Positions 31,772 through 43,852 of a stretch of 64,000 nt of DNA are shown piece after piece (position 1 is the first letter of the stretch; every line of letters starts with the position of its first letter). A program made the position numbers and the translations under genes. Under the pieces are notes generated by a model. The model saw only the letters and a program-made list of their open reading frames with translations. It did no database searches and had not been told where the DNA came from. Origin of the DNA: Chiua virens (Eukaryota > Basidiomycota > Agaricomycetes > Boletales > Boletaceae); contig JAHNUO010000057.1 in NCBI GenBank assembly GCA_019787685.1, positions 1 to 64,000 on the forward strand. Direction: 5' to 3'.

Positions 31772-34365
31772 AGGTGCTTGGTACCATCCCAAAGGGCGGA
31801 TGGTGTGACCATCCACATCCCAGTTATCTCATCTGGCTCGTTGGCGATGTGGTCATACCACTGAATGAGAGCACAAGAATAAACTTGATGGTCAATGAAA
31901 ACGAAAGAAAAGAAGCATAGAATACATGCTACTTCCATGCTAAGCATTCCCTCCATTGTGGTGTCGGTGCTGATGAGCATGCAGTCGTATCTTGCAGCTC
32001 TGCCATGCCAGGAAGGGTTTGCCCTGATTGATTCTCACCACAAACCATTAATCCTGCTGGGATCACTTGGCGCTACAAAGCTTGCAGATGCAGAATGAAA
32101 AATCTTGACCTTGATGGGGTTAAGTAATTGAGGAGCCCTGTTGGGTGATGTAAGAGCACCGACAAATGCTTCGAGCTCGGGCTGTTCAGATAGGAACTCC
32201 CCAATAAGTACAGGCAAATCAGGAAGTCAGCTCAACAGTGAGTGCCAAGATAGACTTCGCACATCAGCGAGCTCATAAATCGTTGTGTAAGCCGATCATT
32301 TAAGGTTTGAATATACATTAGACCTACCTGGTGTTCAAGCTAGTTTTACATCAGAGTGTGCAAGTCCAAGTGACTCATCCAATGCACCTGACATTTCATT
32401 TTCATGGACATCATCAGGCACCGTTGACCGGGCTGGGTGAGTTGTTGAAGCTAATAATGGTGTATGAGAGATTTCAAATCAGTTGCTATACAAATAAAAA
32501 AGGGAATCTGAAGTGCACCCTCGAGTTCCCGTGCTTCAGAAGGTGTGGTATGTTCCAACATCCCACAAGCCTCAAAGTTGACATGGGCAGCAGCAAGTTG
32601 GGAGAGATGTTGATTTATCTGTAGAATTTGCCCAAGTGCATTGTGCTTGCTAGAGCAGCACCATGGTTTTTTGATGGTGGTGATGTGTTTTGATTTGGTT
32701 ATTGATGTCAACAACCCATTTGGTGCACCGAAGAGTCGGATCATTGATTCATAGTGTACAAGGGAGTGCTGGCAGGGGAGAGAGAATCTGTTCGGCTGAA
32801 CTCCAACCTGACGGAATATTTCACAATGTTGATGAAAGTGGGCAAGAGCATTCCTGAGTTCTTCCAAGGACTTCTCAGTGATTACATTGCATCATGCAAT
32901 CTAACAGAACTCTAAAATGGCCCGAATGATCTGCACAATATCATGCGGAACATGCCCCTCAATGGCAGGGAGGTAGACCTAATTAATCCCATGAGGCGAG
33001 TCACTGGTAGAAGAACAATAGAAGAATAAAGCTCACCTTCATCAATGCTTTTGAATCATTTCCTGTCCATTGAGAAAATCCCTGGCCGTCTGGAAATCTC
33101 CTGAGACTGGGAAATGGTGGCATGACAGCAATACTGTGATAACGTGAGAGATGATGTTCAAATCTGATCTGAATGAGATCTTACCGGCGATCGATGTCAG
33201 CTAATCGCTCCCTTGCACCAGCTTTACCATACGTAATTTCCAGATATTTCTCAACCCAGTCGACCAGATGGTCTTTGAACATACCCTTCACTAATTGATG
33301 CAGAATATCTGGGGCGATGAGCTGACAAATATCAGCTCTTGGAAATGAATATGTAAATGGCTGAAATCAATGTCAACCATGCTAGTAAATAGTATAAAAA
33401 CAAATGTACTTGCCAGGACATTGACGTCGACACCCCAATCTTCCCAGGCAACAGTGGGGATCACAACCTCCTCAGCAATTGCTTTCATTAATTCCATCGT
33501 TCGTGGTGCACCTGCTGTATCAAGGTCATGCGGAAATGCAATACACCTATTGGAGCCAGCAAAGAGTCAGAATTAGTAGCACAGATTAAGCACTGAACGT
33601 GAATGTGAACTTACTGTCCACACCAGTTCTGGACCACACCGGAGATGAGCACCTGTTCTGGATAGTCAGCAATGTATGGGCCAATTCCAAAAACAATATG
33701 GTGGTAACAACCATCAGCACAGCGTAGCAACTCAGGCGTCTCCATTCCGGGCTTGAGCAATACAAGTATTCTTGTCATTGCAGTGTGAAACAATTTCTTC
33801 TTGAATAAATGAAATGTGGGACTGTCAGCATATTTCTTTGCCGCTGCATGAGAGATAATATTAATGTGAGGCCGAGTTGTCAGTAATACTCACTTTTTGG
33901 GATCGCCAGAAATGCCAACAATTCCACTGCATTCCCATGGGCACAGCAAGTGGTATTGTGAAGGTTCCCGATTGATAGATAGACCAGCCAATAATCTTGT
34001 TGACCAGTTTCCACTGAGACAGTCATCTTGTCACTGCCTAGTATAATCGGGACAAAGGTGACGCCATGCATTTGCTCATTTTGTGCAATGCTGTCCTGGA
34101 AATATATCAGTGTGAAGCACACGACTTCTTGAAGAGAAAGAATTACTGCTTGCTCCCATGCCCAGTCTCCCGACATAAAATTTTCAAAGTGCTGAGTTTT
34201 GTCAGAGGAAACAAAATCCTGATAAGGAACATAATCCATCCGGCCATCAAAGTCTTTGTTTGATAAGATTTCTTGTATGAGACGGTGAGGGGAACGAAAG
34301 AAGAACTCATAGGACTTTGTCATCCACGAAGGCATTGTTCTGGGAGGGCGTTCACCACTGTATTG

Positions 34366-34475
34366 TAGTTTGAAACCGCTCCATGGAATGTCGCCAAGTG
34401 GGGTTGCATCAATTGTATCATAGTTTGAAACTGCTCCATGGAATGTCGCCAAGTGGGGTTGCATCAATTGTATCA
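34366..34475. repeat. 55-bp tandem duplication in the transposase gene
   Basis: Two adjacent copies beginning TAGTTTGAAAC and ending CAATTGTATCA are nearly identical. The length is not divisible by three, so the transposase frame is shifted. Confidence 0.9.
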
Positions 34476-35971
34476 TTGAGCTCGCTGTGGTTTGTAAAGG
34501 GTGGTTGAATTCCAGTGCCACTGAGAGAGCGATCCCAGAGATTACATAGCTCATTGGTGTTGTGCATGGACAGCTCAGCCTGCTTGAAAATAAACTCAGC
34601 CATTTCAAAACCAAGGCGGTGAAGGTAATAAATCCCGGCTGTAGTGCAATACTCAGGGGGATTGAAAGAAATAGAAAGAGGGTGAAGGAATGTGATTCCG
34701 TTCGACCCAGGGACAACACTGAGTTGGTGAACGACGAATAATGGTTTTTGAGTAGTCTGAGATGAATCCGGGGCGAATCCGGATTAAAACGGATAGAAAA
34801 GCGGACACAGCAGTCCAATCCGGATCGAGAAAATATGAGGAGAGCGAGAGAAAATGAACGTCAACCAAAAACAATGTGAGACAGATGCACACAGGCAAAA
34901 AGCTACTGTATTTTGTCAATACAGTGAATTTATAGTCCTCGGGAATACCCTCAGACTCATCCTAAGTAAGGATAATAATAATAAAAAAGAAGGTTTTCAT
35001 ATGGTATAAAGTTCAAGAGGCACCCAAATGTCCCTGCAAGGGCTGCGTGACATGGTCTAGCCAATGCTAAGTACGAATAAGGAGCATCAAAAATAAAATA
35101 AAAGAATCTGAGGCAAAACGGGCGCAGATACAGCAATCCGGATGAGTTTGCACAAGCAGACAGATCAGGATTGGGATCAGGTGATGACGGGGTGTGGAAA
35201 TGTACTATGCAAGCACAGGGAATACCTATTCCCTACAGCGGTCTTGGTAAGGGGTTCAATCATGTAGACCTCTCCGACATGATGGTATGTTAGGCGTGCA
35301 GAGATTTATTTGGTTCCCTGCAGCATTGTAAATTCGACCTGAAAAGGAGTTAGTAGATGATCATGGTAGCCACCTTTTTCTTACCTGTAAGCTTGTCGTG
35401 ATAGTCACGGATTACACCAGGCACTGGTTGGGTAGCTGGTCGACTCAGACTTGGAGCTGGAAGTGGAAGTGGATTCAAGGGGATAGGCTCAGAAGACTCA
35501 GGATGTATAGAAGTGAAGTCAAAGCAGTGTACTGATGATTGGTGATGCTTCAAGCCTGCCTTTGTTTTGAACCATTGGCGGCAGGCTGCATAGGGACAAG
35601 GTATTCGACAGGCTGGAAAGGCACACCGTGGAGGAGGATAGGACATGAGATTCACCAGTACTATCACCAGAATGTTACCAGAATTTTTGAATGTGTCTGA
35701 ACTGGGTCATGGGCTTTGAGGGCCCAAGGACAATTGAGGTTGTTGACAACATAATTGGGCTGTAGCTCATTGACCAGGATAGAACATGCAATGGGGGTCA
35801 AGGGTGTGAGGGTCAAGGGTTCACAGGGATGATTCGGAATCTAAGTCCGTGACATTATTGGTGTCGTGGAATTACAAAGCAGCATCACACAACTTTACCT
35901 AGTACAAACACACATTTTTCCTGTTTGTGTTACTTCATCACCCTTCCATTGAGCCAGCCTTCATCACCAAC

Positions 35972-38508
35972 ATGTCTCGCCCTGGCCCTGTTACTTGTTC
36001 AAGAAACTCGAATGCTGATCAGCATCCCCAAGAAGTAATCCAGCAACAGAAGAGGCACACCCCAGCTCAGGTAGAAGCAGACAACATGCTCAAAGAATGT
36101 GAGCAGAATGAGAAAGAAGCTGAGCGACAACGTGGCATCGAACGCCTGACCCGCATTGTCAATGAGTCAGTGCAACATGAGGAGGAGGGTTGTACTCACC
36201 CTCCCAGGCCGCGTCCTTGTGTTCTTTTGAAGGTTACGGACCGTGAAGGTACCATCCAAGCCACAGCTGGGACCTTGCAAGGTGATACTGGGATCAAGAA
36301 TGATAATCGCAGGATGGAAGGGATCAACAAACTCATGGGCAACAGTACACGTGGTCATGATCATGGTCTGGACTTGGACTCGGATGAAGAAATGATTGAA
36401 GGTAGTCAGCTTCCTGATCACGGTAAGTTGCCATGGTCATATTATTATATGAAATCTCACCGTTGTGGCAGCCATGGTTGACAACATTGACATTGAGGCC
36501 GTTGGCAATCAAGGTCACGGGGGCAAGGCAAAGCATGGGAGCACCACCAGTGGCCAGAAATGGAAGGCTCAGCCTGAGTCAGTCTTTCTTATGCTACAAT
36601 GTCCATCCTTCTCACTGAAACTGTTCTATTTTATTGGGATTTCCTCAACGAATTGCAACAACTTCGACAATCTACAAGTTCAAGTGCCGTGAAGGAGGGC
36701 TTTTCTGGTGTTGGAGATGCAAAGGATTGGGCTGGTAGCAAGCTGGTTGCTTCCAAGCCAGTTCAGAGTCTCGTGACTCAGCACCACACCAGTCGTGGCT
36801 GACACACAAGATCTGTCTCTGGTTATACTTCTGTCAGTTTGAAAAGCTTCCACTCAAATAGTAGGCATGGGACGCCCACAAGCACACGTTCAAGCACACA
36901 CACACATGCACCAACCAGTCACACCAACATCAAGCAAGTTGAGGCGCCAGTCGAATCCCAGGCTGTGAGTCCTAGCAACTATTACATAGATGATCTCGAC
37001 AAGGAACTTGATGTCCAACCACCTTCAAGTTTCCCCCCTTCACAATCCCAGAATCCTTTCCCTCCTTCACAGCCCCGGAATCGTGCTCTCCCGTCAGTCA
37101 TAAGTCTTCTATTCGTGCATCTATTGTGCGGTGAGTGGTCAATGGTGCCACAATTGAATTGTCCATACAGGAGGTTGTAGTTGCATCAGAGGAAGACGAC
37201 AACGACGTTGAATACCTCAACTCACTGCCAGTGGCATCGCAGTTATGCACATTCAGAGCTCAAGGACTTTGGCGACTTAGACGACTTGAAGGCTCAAGGT
37301 GGGACTCAGACTACCAATCAGCCTGAGCCCGAGGACAAGGTATGTTGTCGTATACTAGTACTCAGTTGTATTAAATATAACATTATGCCAACAGTTACCT
37401 GGCCCACCACCATCCAAATGAGTTCGTACGGGTGCATTGACAACACAACGCTCTGGTGGCAGTGGCACACACAAGAAATTCATCAATTTGGACCTTCCAG
37501 ACAGAGCCCTTGCTAGCAACATGTGGCGCTGGGTCAGTTGCGAGTACCCATGACAATGCATGGGGTATGGAGGACAATAAACTATGACCATCACTCCAAA
37601 AAAATTGGGATATGGTCTACAAGAACACCATTCCCCACAAGGTCAAGCTTGGTGGACCAGTGTATTATGTCGTACGTACTCTATTACTCACTTTCTCCTA
37701 CACTTCAAGTCTAGTAATGTGACCACTTCACAGTCAAAGCAAGCACTCAACAATTGGCAAGGTGGGTTCGCTGCCGCTGCCATGGCCGTTATGTGCACTT
37801 TTTTCACTGCTGACACATCGCATGAATTTGACAGTGCAGAGAACCACACAAATTTTGCAAAAGCAATGCTAATGCGACAGTGCCAATTTATATTCTGCAA
37901 AGCCGAAGAAGCTGATCACAGGGTATGTACTGTTTATCTCCCATGTAGATTGATTTTAACTATGATATCACTTTCTTTGCACTGGCAGACATGGAAAGAT
38001 ATTTGGCGGGGTCCATTCCTGCTACAGACTTTCGCACACCACTTCAACTATGTCAATGGTAAGGTCCCAGCTGTCAACACCGAACAGTTAGGCTTCAAGG
38101 CAATTGGACCACGAGGGGCCCTTGCACTCTCTTGTGCAGCAGTAAGTGTTGGTTCATTTCTCCCACATTTGTCATGCTAGTCCAGATTTGATTAATTTGA
38201 ATCCTTAGTTGACTCGGGTTTTCTCACTGATTATCGAGGGGGAAATTACGTTTTGTCAAGCTGAGTCTGTGACTGCATGGTCAGCGACCATCTCAAAGGG
38301 AGCGAAGTATGATTTTAATGAGAACAACTGGGGTTCTGTCACCCTTCATTACCTCGCACAAATTATGAGGATGACAGACGAGCAATTCAAAGTTGTTTTG
38401 GATGTGGTTCAGCCTCATGTCAAAAATGCCAAGTTACCTCCTTACCTTGACCTGTTTTCTGACGAAGATGATGAAGAGCTCTTTGCCTTCCGTTGGTCAT
38501 CATGGTAA
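35972..38508 (+). CDS. accessory gene of the Plavaka-like element, multi-exon
   Basis: It starts at an ATG (MSRPGPVTCSRNSNADQHPQ) about 300 bp from the divergent transposase start. The N-terminal half is charged and low-complexity (QVEADNMLKECEQNEKEAER, later Pro/Ser-rich PSSFPPSQSQNPFPPSQ). The C-terminal half has the conserved part: a YVV..KQALNNWQGGFAAAAM block, FDSAENHTNFAKAMLMRQCQ, WRGPFLLQTFAHHFNYV, GFKAIGPRGALALSCAALTR and NWGSVTLHYLAQIMRM. I have seen this second half as an unnamed protein that commonly accompanies Agaricomycete transposons, but I know no biochemical role. At least seven introns are needed; I did not verify every junction. It could help transposition or be cargo. The stop at 38508 is the first in the last frame. 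Confidence 0.6.
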
Positions 38509-38675
38509 TCAATCTTTTTTATCTAAACATTTGTTACTAACTTTACTCCTAGAATTATTTCTCGTCCTCAATGTGCATTATCACCTTCCGCATCAATTTG
38601 CTGACTTGGACACTATGATCACTTTTTTCTTTCTTTCTTTCATGTTCATTTCTCCCCCTCACTTCAGTGTGTTTG

Positions 38676-39145
38676 GGTTCCTTCCCCCTCGTTCTGTGTT
38701 CTCACACTGGTTCTTGCAATGATCACACTAGTAATCACATTCATGTAACTAGTGCTGCTTATCTTGCTAATTGAACTTTTTGTCTTGGTCGAGCTTTGTA
38801 ACCAGTACATGCTTAAATGTATCATTGTTTCTTGCCATGTCAAGCACAACTTTCTGTCTTAGTCATGCTTTGTAACTAGTCCGTGTCGAGTGCAACTTAT
38901 CGCACTCGTTGTAGTCGAGCTTTGTATAACTATGTGTCTAAATGTACTATTTTGTCTTACTGTGTCGAGCATGACTTATCACGCTCGTCATAAGCTCCAG
39001 AAGGTGGGAAAAGACGATCCTGCCATTTTCTATTTGTCTTACCCGACTAATTGTACTAATGACGTACCGTAAGATCACTTAGCCGCGGGAAGATTGCATA
39101 AGCAGTTCGCAAGCCGAAATGAGCAAGATGTAAAATTACTGATGC
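38676..39145 (-). repeat. right terminal inverted repeat
   Basis: Inverted counterpart of 29214-29719. CpG content rises sharply just outside its outer edge. Confidence 0.85.
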
Positions 39146-39944
39146 TGCTGCTCTTCTTACGACAGGCTACTAATAGTATCGCACATATATGTACGTCATG
39201 CTATAAAGCCTTGTTTACCTCCTACATATGGCACAGTGATGGCAATACGGTGAGCAAGAGAGCGCACAGTAACGTCAACGATGTCACGGCGCTACATTGC
39301 GACATCCTCGGAAATCCTGACCCGTTGAAATATTGGCATTCCCCAGCATCAAGCCTCAAGGATCAGAAATCAGAGTCTTTTTAATACACATAGGGCCACT
39401 TGTACTAGTTCCCACACTTACAACCAATCGAGAATCGATCTCTTTGGACACCACACAGCAATCCGTTCAGACACCCTGACATAATACCACACAACACCTG
39501 CCACTAGTAAGGGCTCTTTCCAATCCAAATACCTGTCATTTGGTTTGACATGGGCATTGACTATGGATATCCCATCGTGCGAGACTACGACAACTTGAAG
39601 AAGTCACGGTACCTATTTTCACCTGGGAAACGTTAGGGAAACGATTTGGTAAGTAATCACTCGGAGGAACGCGTACACCCTGAGGTATATGCCTCAAACT
39701 GTGCAGTTGAATTGAGGCGACGGTTAAAATGAGTTATGGATGACTCGGACCGACCAACGGGAGTGATAGTACTGCGAAAGCCAAGGCAAAAGCAGGGCGC
39801 AAGTGAGGGAAGCAAAAACTAGTAGAATAGAACGACACAAGGTTCCCTACAAATTGACAGTGGTGGTGGCAAATCCATAATAAAGGAAGCATACGGACAA
39901 TCGGCCAGGGTCCCACCTTCTCACGAGCATCCTTGTTGAGACCT
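39146..39944. other. no gene assigned
   Basis: Unique sequence between the Plavaka-like element and repeat C copy 2. Open frames are under 100 codons and show no motif. Confidence 0.5.
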
Positions 39945-42383
39945 GGGAACTTGAACACACTTTTTGTCGAGCAAGCACACTCATTGAATAAGTATCACAG
40001 GCCAAAAAAAGTGTATTAAGAACTACTGCTCAATGCTATTTGTAGTACTATACTGTGGTCAATTGGACTGCAGATCGCCCTACCACCACGAATGCTTCAA
40101 CTCGCTTGTGCCCACAACGACCCCTTGGCATAATGCAGGCAATTAGCAGCAAACACTCTGCTCGTGTCAATGCGTGACTTGCTGGATACTTCTACGCAGA
40201 GTAGAGATTTGCGTTGGTGAACCCCCGGGTGCCATGGCGTCAACCCGTACCCGCCCAACCCATGGGTGCCTACCCGTCACGGGTAAACCCAGGGGTCTCT
40301 GCCAGTGGTCGGACTCGGGTTGGTGTGAACGCGACACGTGGACAAGGCGACAACGTGTCGCATTGTCGTCGGGTCGGGTCTCGTGAGAACCGGTGGCACC
40401 GACTCACCGAGGAGAGGAAGAGGAGGGAGAAGAGAGGAGGGAGTCGTCATGTCGATGAGCTCGTCGTCGTCGTCGCACATCGCGTCGTGTCCAACTCACT
40501 GAGGTGGGAGAGGGAGAAGGGGAGGTAGAAGAGAGGAAGGGGAGTCGTCATGTCGACGAACGTGTCGTCGTCGTCGCACGTCGCGTCACGTCATCTATTG
40601 TGTCCGACTCACCGAGTCGTCGTGAAGTGAAGTGGCAGAGGAGGGAGAAGGAGGGAGAGTGCAGGGCGGGTGACGTGCAGCACGACGACGATGCAACGAG
40701 CCGTGTTGTGGCGTCGTCGCCGTGTCCAAGTGGCACAAAGGGTGGGGGTTGAGGCCTTGAGGTGGAGAAAGGGGGGCGAGGTGTGGGAGGTGAGGTGTAG
40801 GACGGCTGGCCCGACGGTGAACGCCACGTATCGACAATGCGACACGTGTCGCATCGTCGCATCGTCACGGTCGCCGCCGTGCATGGGTGAACGACACGCA
40901 GAGGAGAGGAGACGAACGCAACGTGTGGTGGCACGGAGAGAGGGCGAAGTGTAGGAGGGGTGAGGTGCGGGAGGGTGAGGTGTGGGAGGGCGAGGTGCGG
41001 GAGGGCGAGGTGTAGGACGGCGAGGGAGGAGACGAAGACGACGCGTGGACGATGCGACACGTTGTAGCATCGTCGTCATGTCATGTCGTCCTCGTCGTTT
41101 TCTTGTCTTCGTTGGTTTGTCGTCATGTCGTTGTCATCATGTGAGGTGTAGGTGCCAGATGCCAGTGGAATTTTTCAGGATGTAAGGGGGGAACGTGGTG
41201 AGGGATAGACCAGGGCCTGTTAGAGTACATACCATTGCAGATCGCTTTTGAGGCAAGTATGAGTGCCAATATAATATAACGAGCCGGTGATCCGAGGATC
41301 AACTTGTCGGAAATCGAACCTTGAGGCGCTGGAGAAGGATGAGCGAGGTAAAGGTGGTCAGAAAATGCAGGCTGATCCTTTGACGAGCATACGTACTCAT
41401 GTTGCCAGTGCGTCGTGCCAGTGCGTGTTATCGTGTGTCCATTCATGCGTCGCGGAAGGGGTGGATTGGGCTACCCTGGTCACATCGTGGCGTCGTTGCG
41501 CATTGAGCACTATATTGAGCGAGGGGCGGGGGTGGCTCTAGTGTTGTGGGCAGAACTATCTCGAGTTAGTTTGGTATGCTTGCCTCTTTTAGACGGGCTG
41601 GTCACCAGACTAATCTCGAGTTTGCAAAACTTTGAACTTGACAAATCACGTCTACAGACAATAATCAACTATAATTACGGATAATCCAAACCACTCGACG
41701 ACATCAACAACCCCGCATCCCATACTTCACCATCCTGCTCATCATGAGCAACCGCCGCCGCTTCATCATCAGGTGAGGTAAAAGCCCTTTGTCAACCCAA
41801 TCCAACTTGTTGAAACTGTAAGTGGTGCCTCCTAATACACCTCCGAGTCCGAGTCTGAGTCCACCACTAATAACTTTTCTGGTTCGGCCCGACGCACCCG
41901 CTCAACAAAGCGATAAGAGTACCGGGACTGAACCAGTTGAACCAGATAGGAGAAATCGCAGCCATAGTAGTAGCACCACAGCTAACCGACCCCTCAGTAC
42001 CCCTAACAATTATAACAGACTCATGATACGCCATAGACGGCCTCACCACCCACCTTTAAAAATGGGAAGACAATGGATGGATAAATGTCGCACAGCCACG
42101 TATTGCACAACGTGTCCTGCAACACGTCCTGTCATGTTCCTGTTCCCTCATCGTGCAGTGTGTGAAACCACGTAGGCTGGGCCGCCATGGTCCTAACTTC
42201 TATCCAATATCTGTCAGCAGCCTGAGCCTGAGGGACTCGGACAAGTGATCTCATTTGGTTTATTGTAGAAGTGCCCGTGTTTGCAAGTCTTATCACAGAG
42301 ACTCATCACAATCGGGGACCGCACCGCACGTAAGTTTTCCGACATAAGTATATGTACGAATCGGAAATGCCTTGTTTACCTTA
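39945..42383 (+). repeat. dispersed repeat C, copy 2, interrupted by a 677-bp insertion
   Basis: Matches 5209-6744 from 39945 to about 41664. The last 42 bp of the repeat (GTATATGTACGAATCGGAAA...) reappear only at 42342-42383. The intervening 41665-42341 is absent from copy 1 and must be a later insertion, or a deletion in copy 1. It holds one proline- and threonine-rich frame (41822-42175) without known motifs and no obvious inverted ends. Confidence 0.75.
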
Positions 42384-43415
42384 GGACCGACATTTATATA
42401 AATTTACATTGCCCCCCCTTACCCAGGACCAATTCCGCGTAAAACTTCGCCACAATTGATATCCTCCTTGGAGTCCTCATGCTGAAACGCTGAAACGCTT
42501 GTGTTCCCAGGACCCTGCATCAAACTTAAGCTTCAAGGATCGGCACAATAATACCCATTAATAAAACCACCCTATTGATACTTTATTCGGAGTAATTGTG
42601 TGAGGACGCACGGCTTCAGGTAATTTTGCTCAGCCCTTATCGTGCGACGTCACTGTTACAAAGCTGAGCGTTGAGTGGCGGCCCCGGAGTCAGCCTGTCG
42701 TACCAGTGTCAATTGTCATCTAGGCCCAGGTCACTACTAGGACTCCGTCTAGGAGAGCGATCAGAAACACAGTCCGTAGACTCCACTCTGATTCGTACCG
42801 TTCGAACTTATAATCCATTCTTGATTTGGCCTTTACCTGTCCGGTCGGACCCTGGCTACGCAAGACTCAGTGGATACGGTCCTACTGCTGTACTCCACGA
42901 CGCACTGGGAACCATAACTAAGTATGAATATAACTGATCACGTCGCCCTTGTGTTATCGACCCAGTGAAACATTTTCATCCACAGTTATCTTCACTGGAA
43001 GTCGCGGGAATTCTGCTTCATGATGCAGGAAATCAACTTGGTGTTACAGGACTTGTTTTCGTCGCGAGGGACCGTCCACCAGCTCAAATAGAGTGGTCAT
43101 TTCAGGTATGCATTTACACAACTTGAAGCAGAGCAACGAATGTTATCTATTTCTTAAAGATTGCAACTGATTGCGGTACCAAAACGTAGTACCTTCCTGT
43201 TACTCCATCATACAGGCCATGGCCTGCGATGACCGAGGCCTTGGGACTTCACACAGGTGACGTGTAACACTGCATGGTCTCCCAGAATGTTTTTCTTCGT
43301 AAGGCTCGGGCGCAGCGTTGACGCAGTACAAATATGACCTACCTCGTAGCATCGTTAACCCACACAATCTCAGTCAGTCTCATCATTTCCAGAATTATAG
43401 TCTTCCTACACCACC
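42384..43415. other. no gene assigned
   Basis: No recognisable coding sequence. A short stretch CTTAAGCTTCAAGGATCGGCACAA near 42528 resembles one at about 29061, hinting at another dispersed repeat. The last 100 bp form the 5' region of the secreted-protein gene. Confidence 0.4.
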
Positions 43416-43852
43416 ATGTTTGTCAAAGCAAACATTATCGCAATCACTCTCGCACTTGCTGTTACCACTCTTGCAGAGAGTGACGCTGTGGATATTACCT
43501 ATCCTAAGGTTCAGTGTCCAAGTGGTCTCACTGGCATGCGCTGCCAGATCTTGCGTCCAGCCAGCAAGATTAGACTCAGCTTTCTTAGTCACGATACGGA
43601 TTTCAATAAAGAGACTTTCCAAAGACTTCTCGACCTTGGCGGTGATGTTTGCTTTGAATGCGATCTAACTGACGGGTGGTGGGTCGCATTTTCCACTACC
43701 AAGAGCTTCACTTCTGATCAAATCTATAGCCCAACAGCTGTTTGCTGTAAAGGCCAATCCTGTAAGTAACTCTTCTTCGATGTTTCATTGACACCGGTGC
43801 TCACTGTTTTGTGATAGTCTTCAAGGGCTTTGGTTGCGCCCCTGCAAACTAA
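43416..43852 (+). CDS. small secreted cysteine-containing protein, distant hydrophobin relative
   Basis: Exon 1 (43416-43761) begins MFVKANIIAITLALAVTTLA, a clear signal peptide with likely cleavage after Ala-20. A 56-nt intron (43762-43817) joins to exon 2 and a natural stop, for 126 residues. The mature part has seven cysteines: two spaced singles (VQC, MRC), a C-x2-C, then CCKGQSFFKGFGC and the end APAN. The final CC...C and the splice position match the hydrophobin-like fragment at 4.5 kb. The class I hydrophobin pattern (eight Cys with two CC pairs) is incomplete because the first CC doublet is absent. It is likely secreted or cell-wall associated; hydrophobin function is doubtful. Confidence 0.75.

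Larger units (their letters stand above)
31564..35667 (-). pseudogene. Plavaka-type transposase, frameshifted by an internal duplication
   Basis: Blocks run in the family's order. First is an N-terminal C2H2 zinc finger (CPYAACRQWFKTKAGLKHHQ, about 35600-35520), then GIYYLHRLGFEMAEFIFKQ, a TIDATPLGDIPWS block, then GDWAWEQA and FVPIILGSDKMTVSVETGQQ (with the first catalytic Asp). Next come YLSIGNLHNT, GIGPYIADYPEQ, a DILHQLVKGMFKDH-type block, SLPCQHSLVHYESMIRLFG..NGLLTSITKSKH, KIFHSASASFVAPSD, and a C-terminal DDA-like FYVNHFSDHHAFEL end at 31564. Exons are separated by short introns. A 55-bp tandem duplication at 34366-34475 repeats the PLGDIPW segment and changes the frame (55 is not a multiple of 3), so a full protein is not expected from this copy. 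Start taken as the first ATG before the zinc finger. Confidence 0.8.
29214..39145. mobile_element. Plavaka-like DNA transposon with long terminal inverted repeats
   Basis: The two ends are inverted copies: 29214-29719 (506 bp) and 38676-39145 (470 bp), starting GCATCAGTAATTTTACAT on the element's outer edge at both sides, with perhaps 93-95% identity by eye. Between them are a Plavaka-type transposase gene on the minus strand and an accessory gene on the plus strand, divergently arranged. No target-site duplication could be recognised next to the ends as drawn, so the true termini may lie a few bases away. The length of 9.9 kb fits an autonomous element. Plavaka is a fungal transposase clade named in work on TET/JBP-linked transposons. 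Confidence 0.85.

Noticed and set aside
29214..39145. Target-site duplication for the Plavaka-like element
   Set aside because: The bases outside the aligned ends (left ...AGTCTCT, right TGCTGCT...) do not match, so none is claimed.
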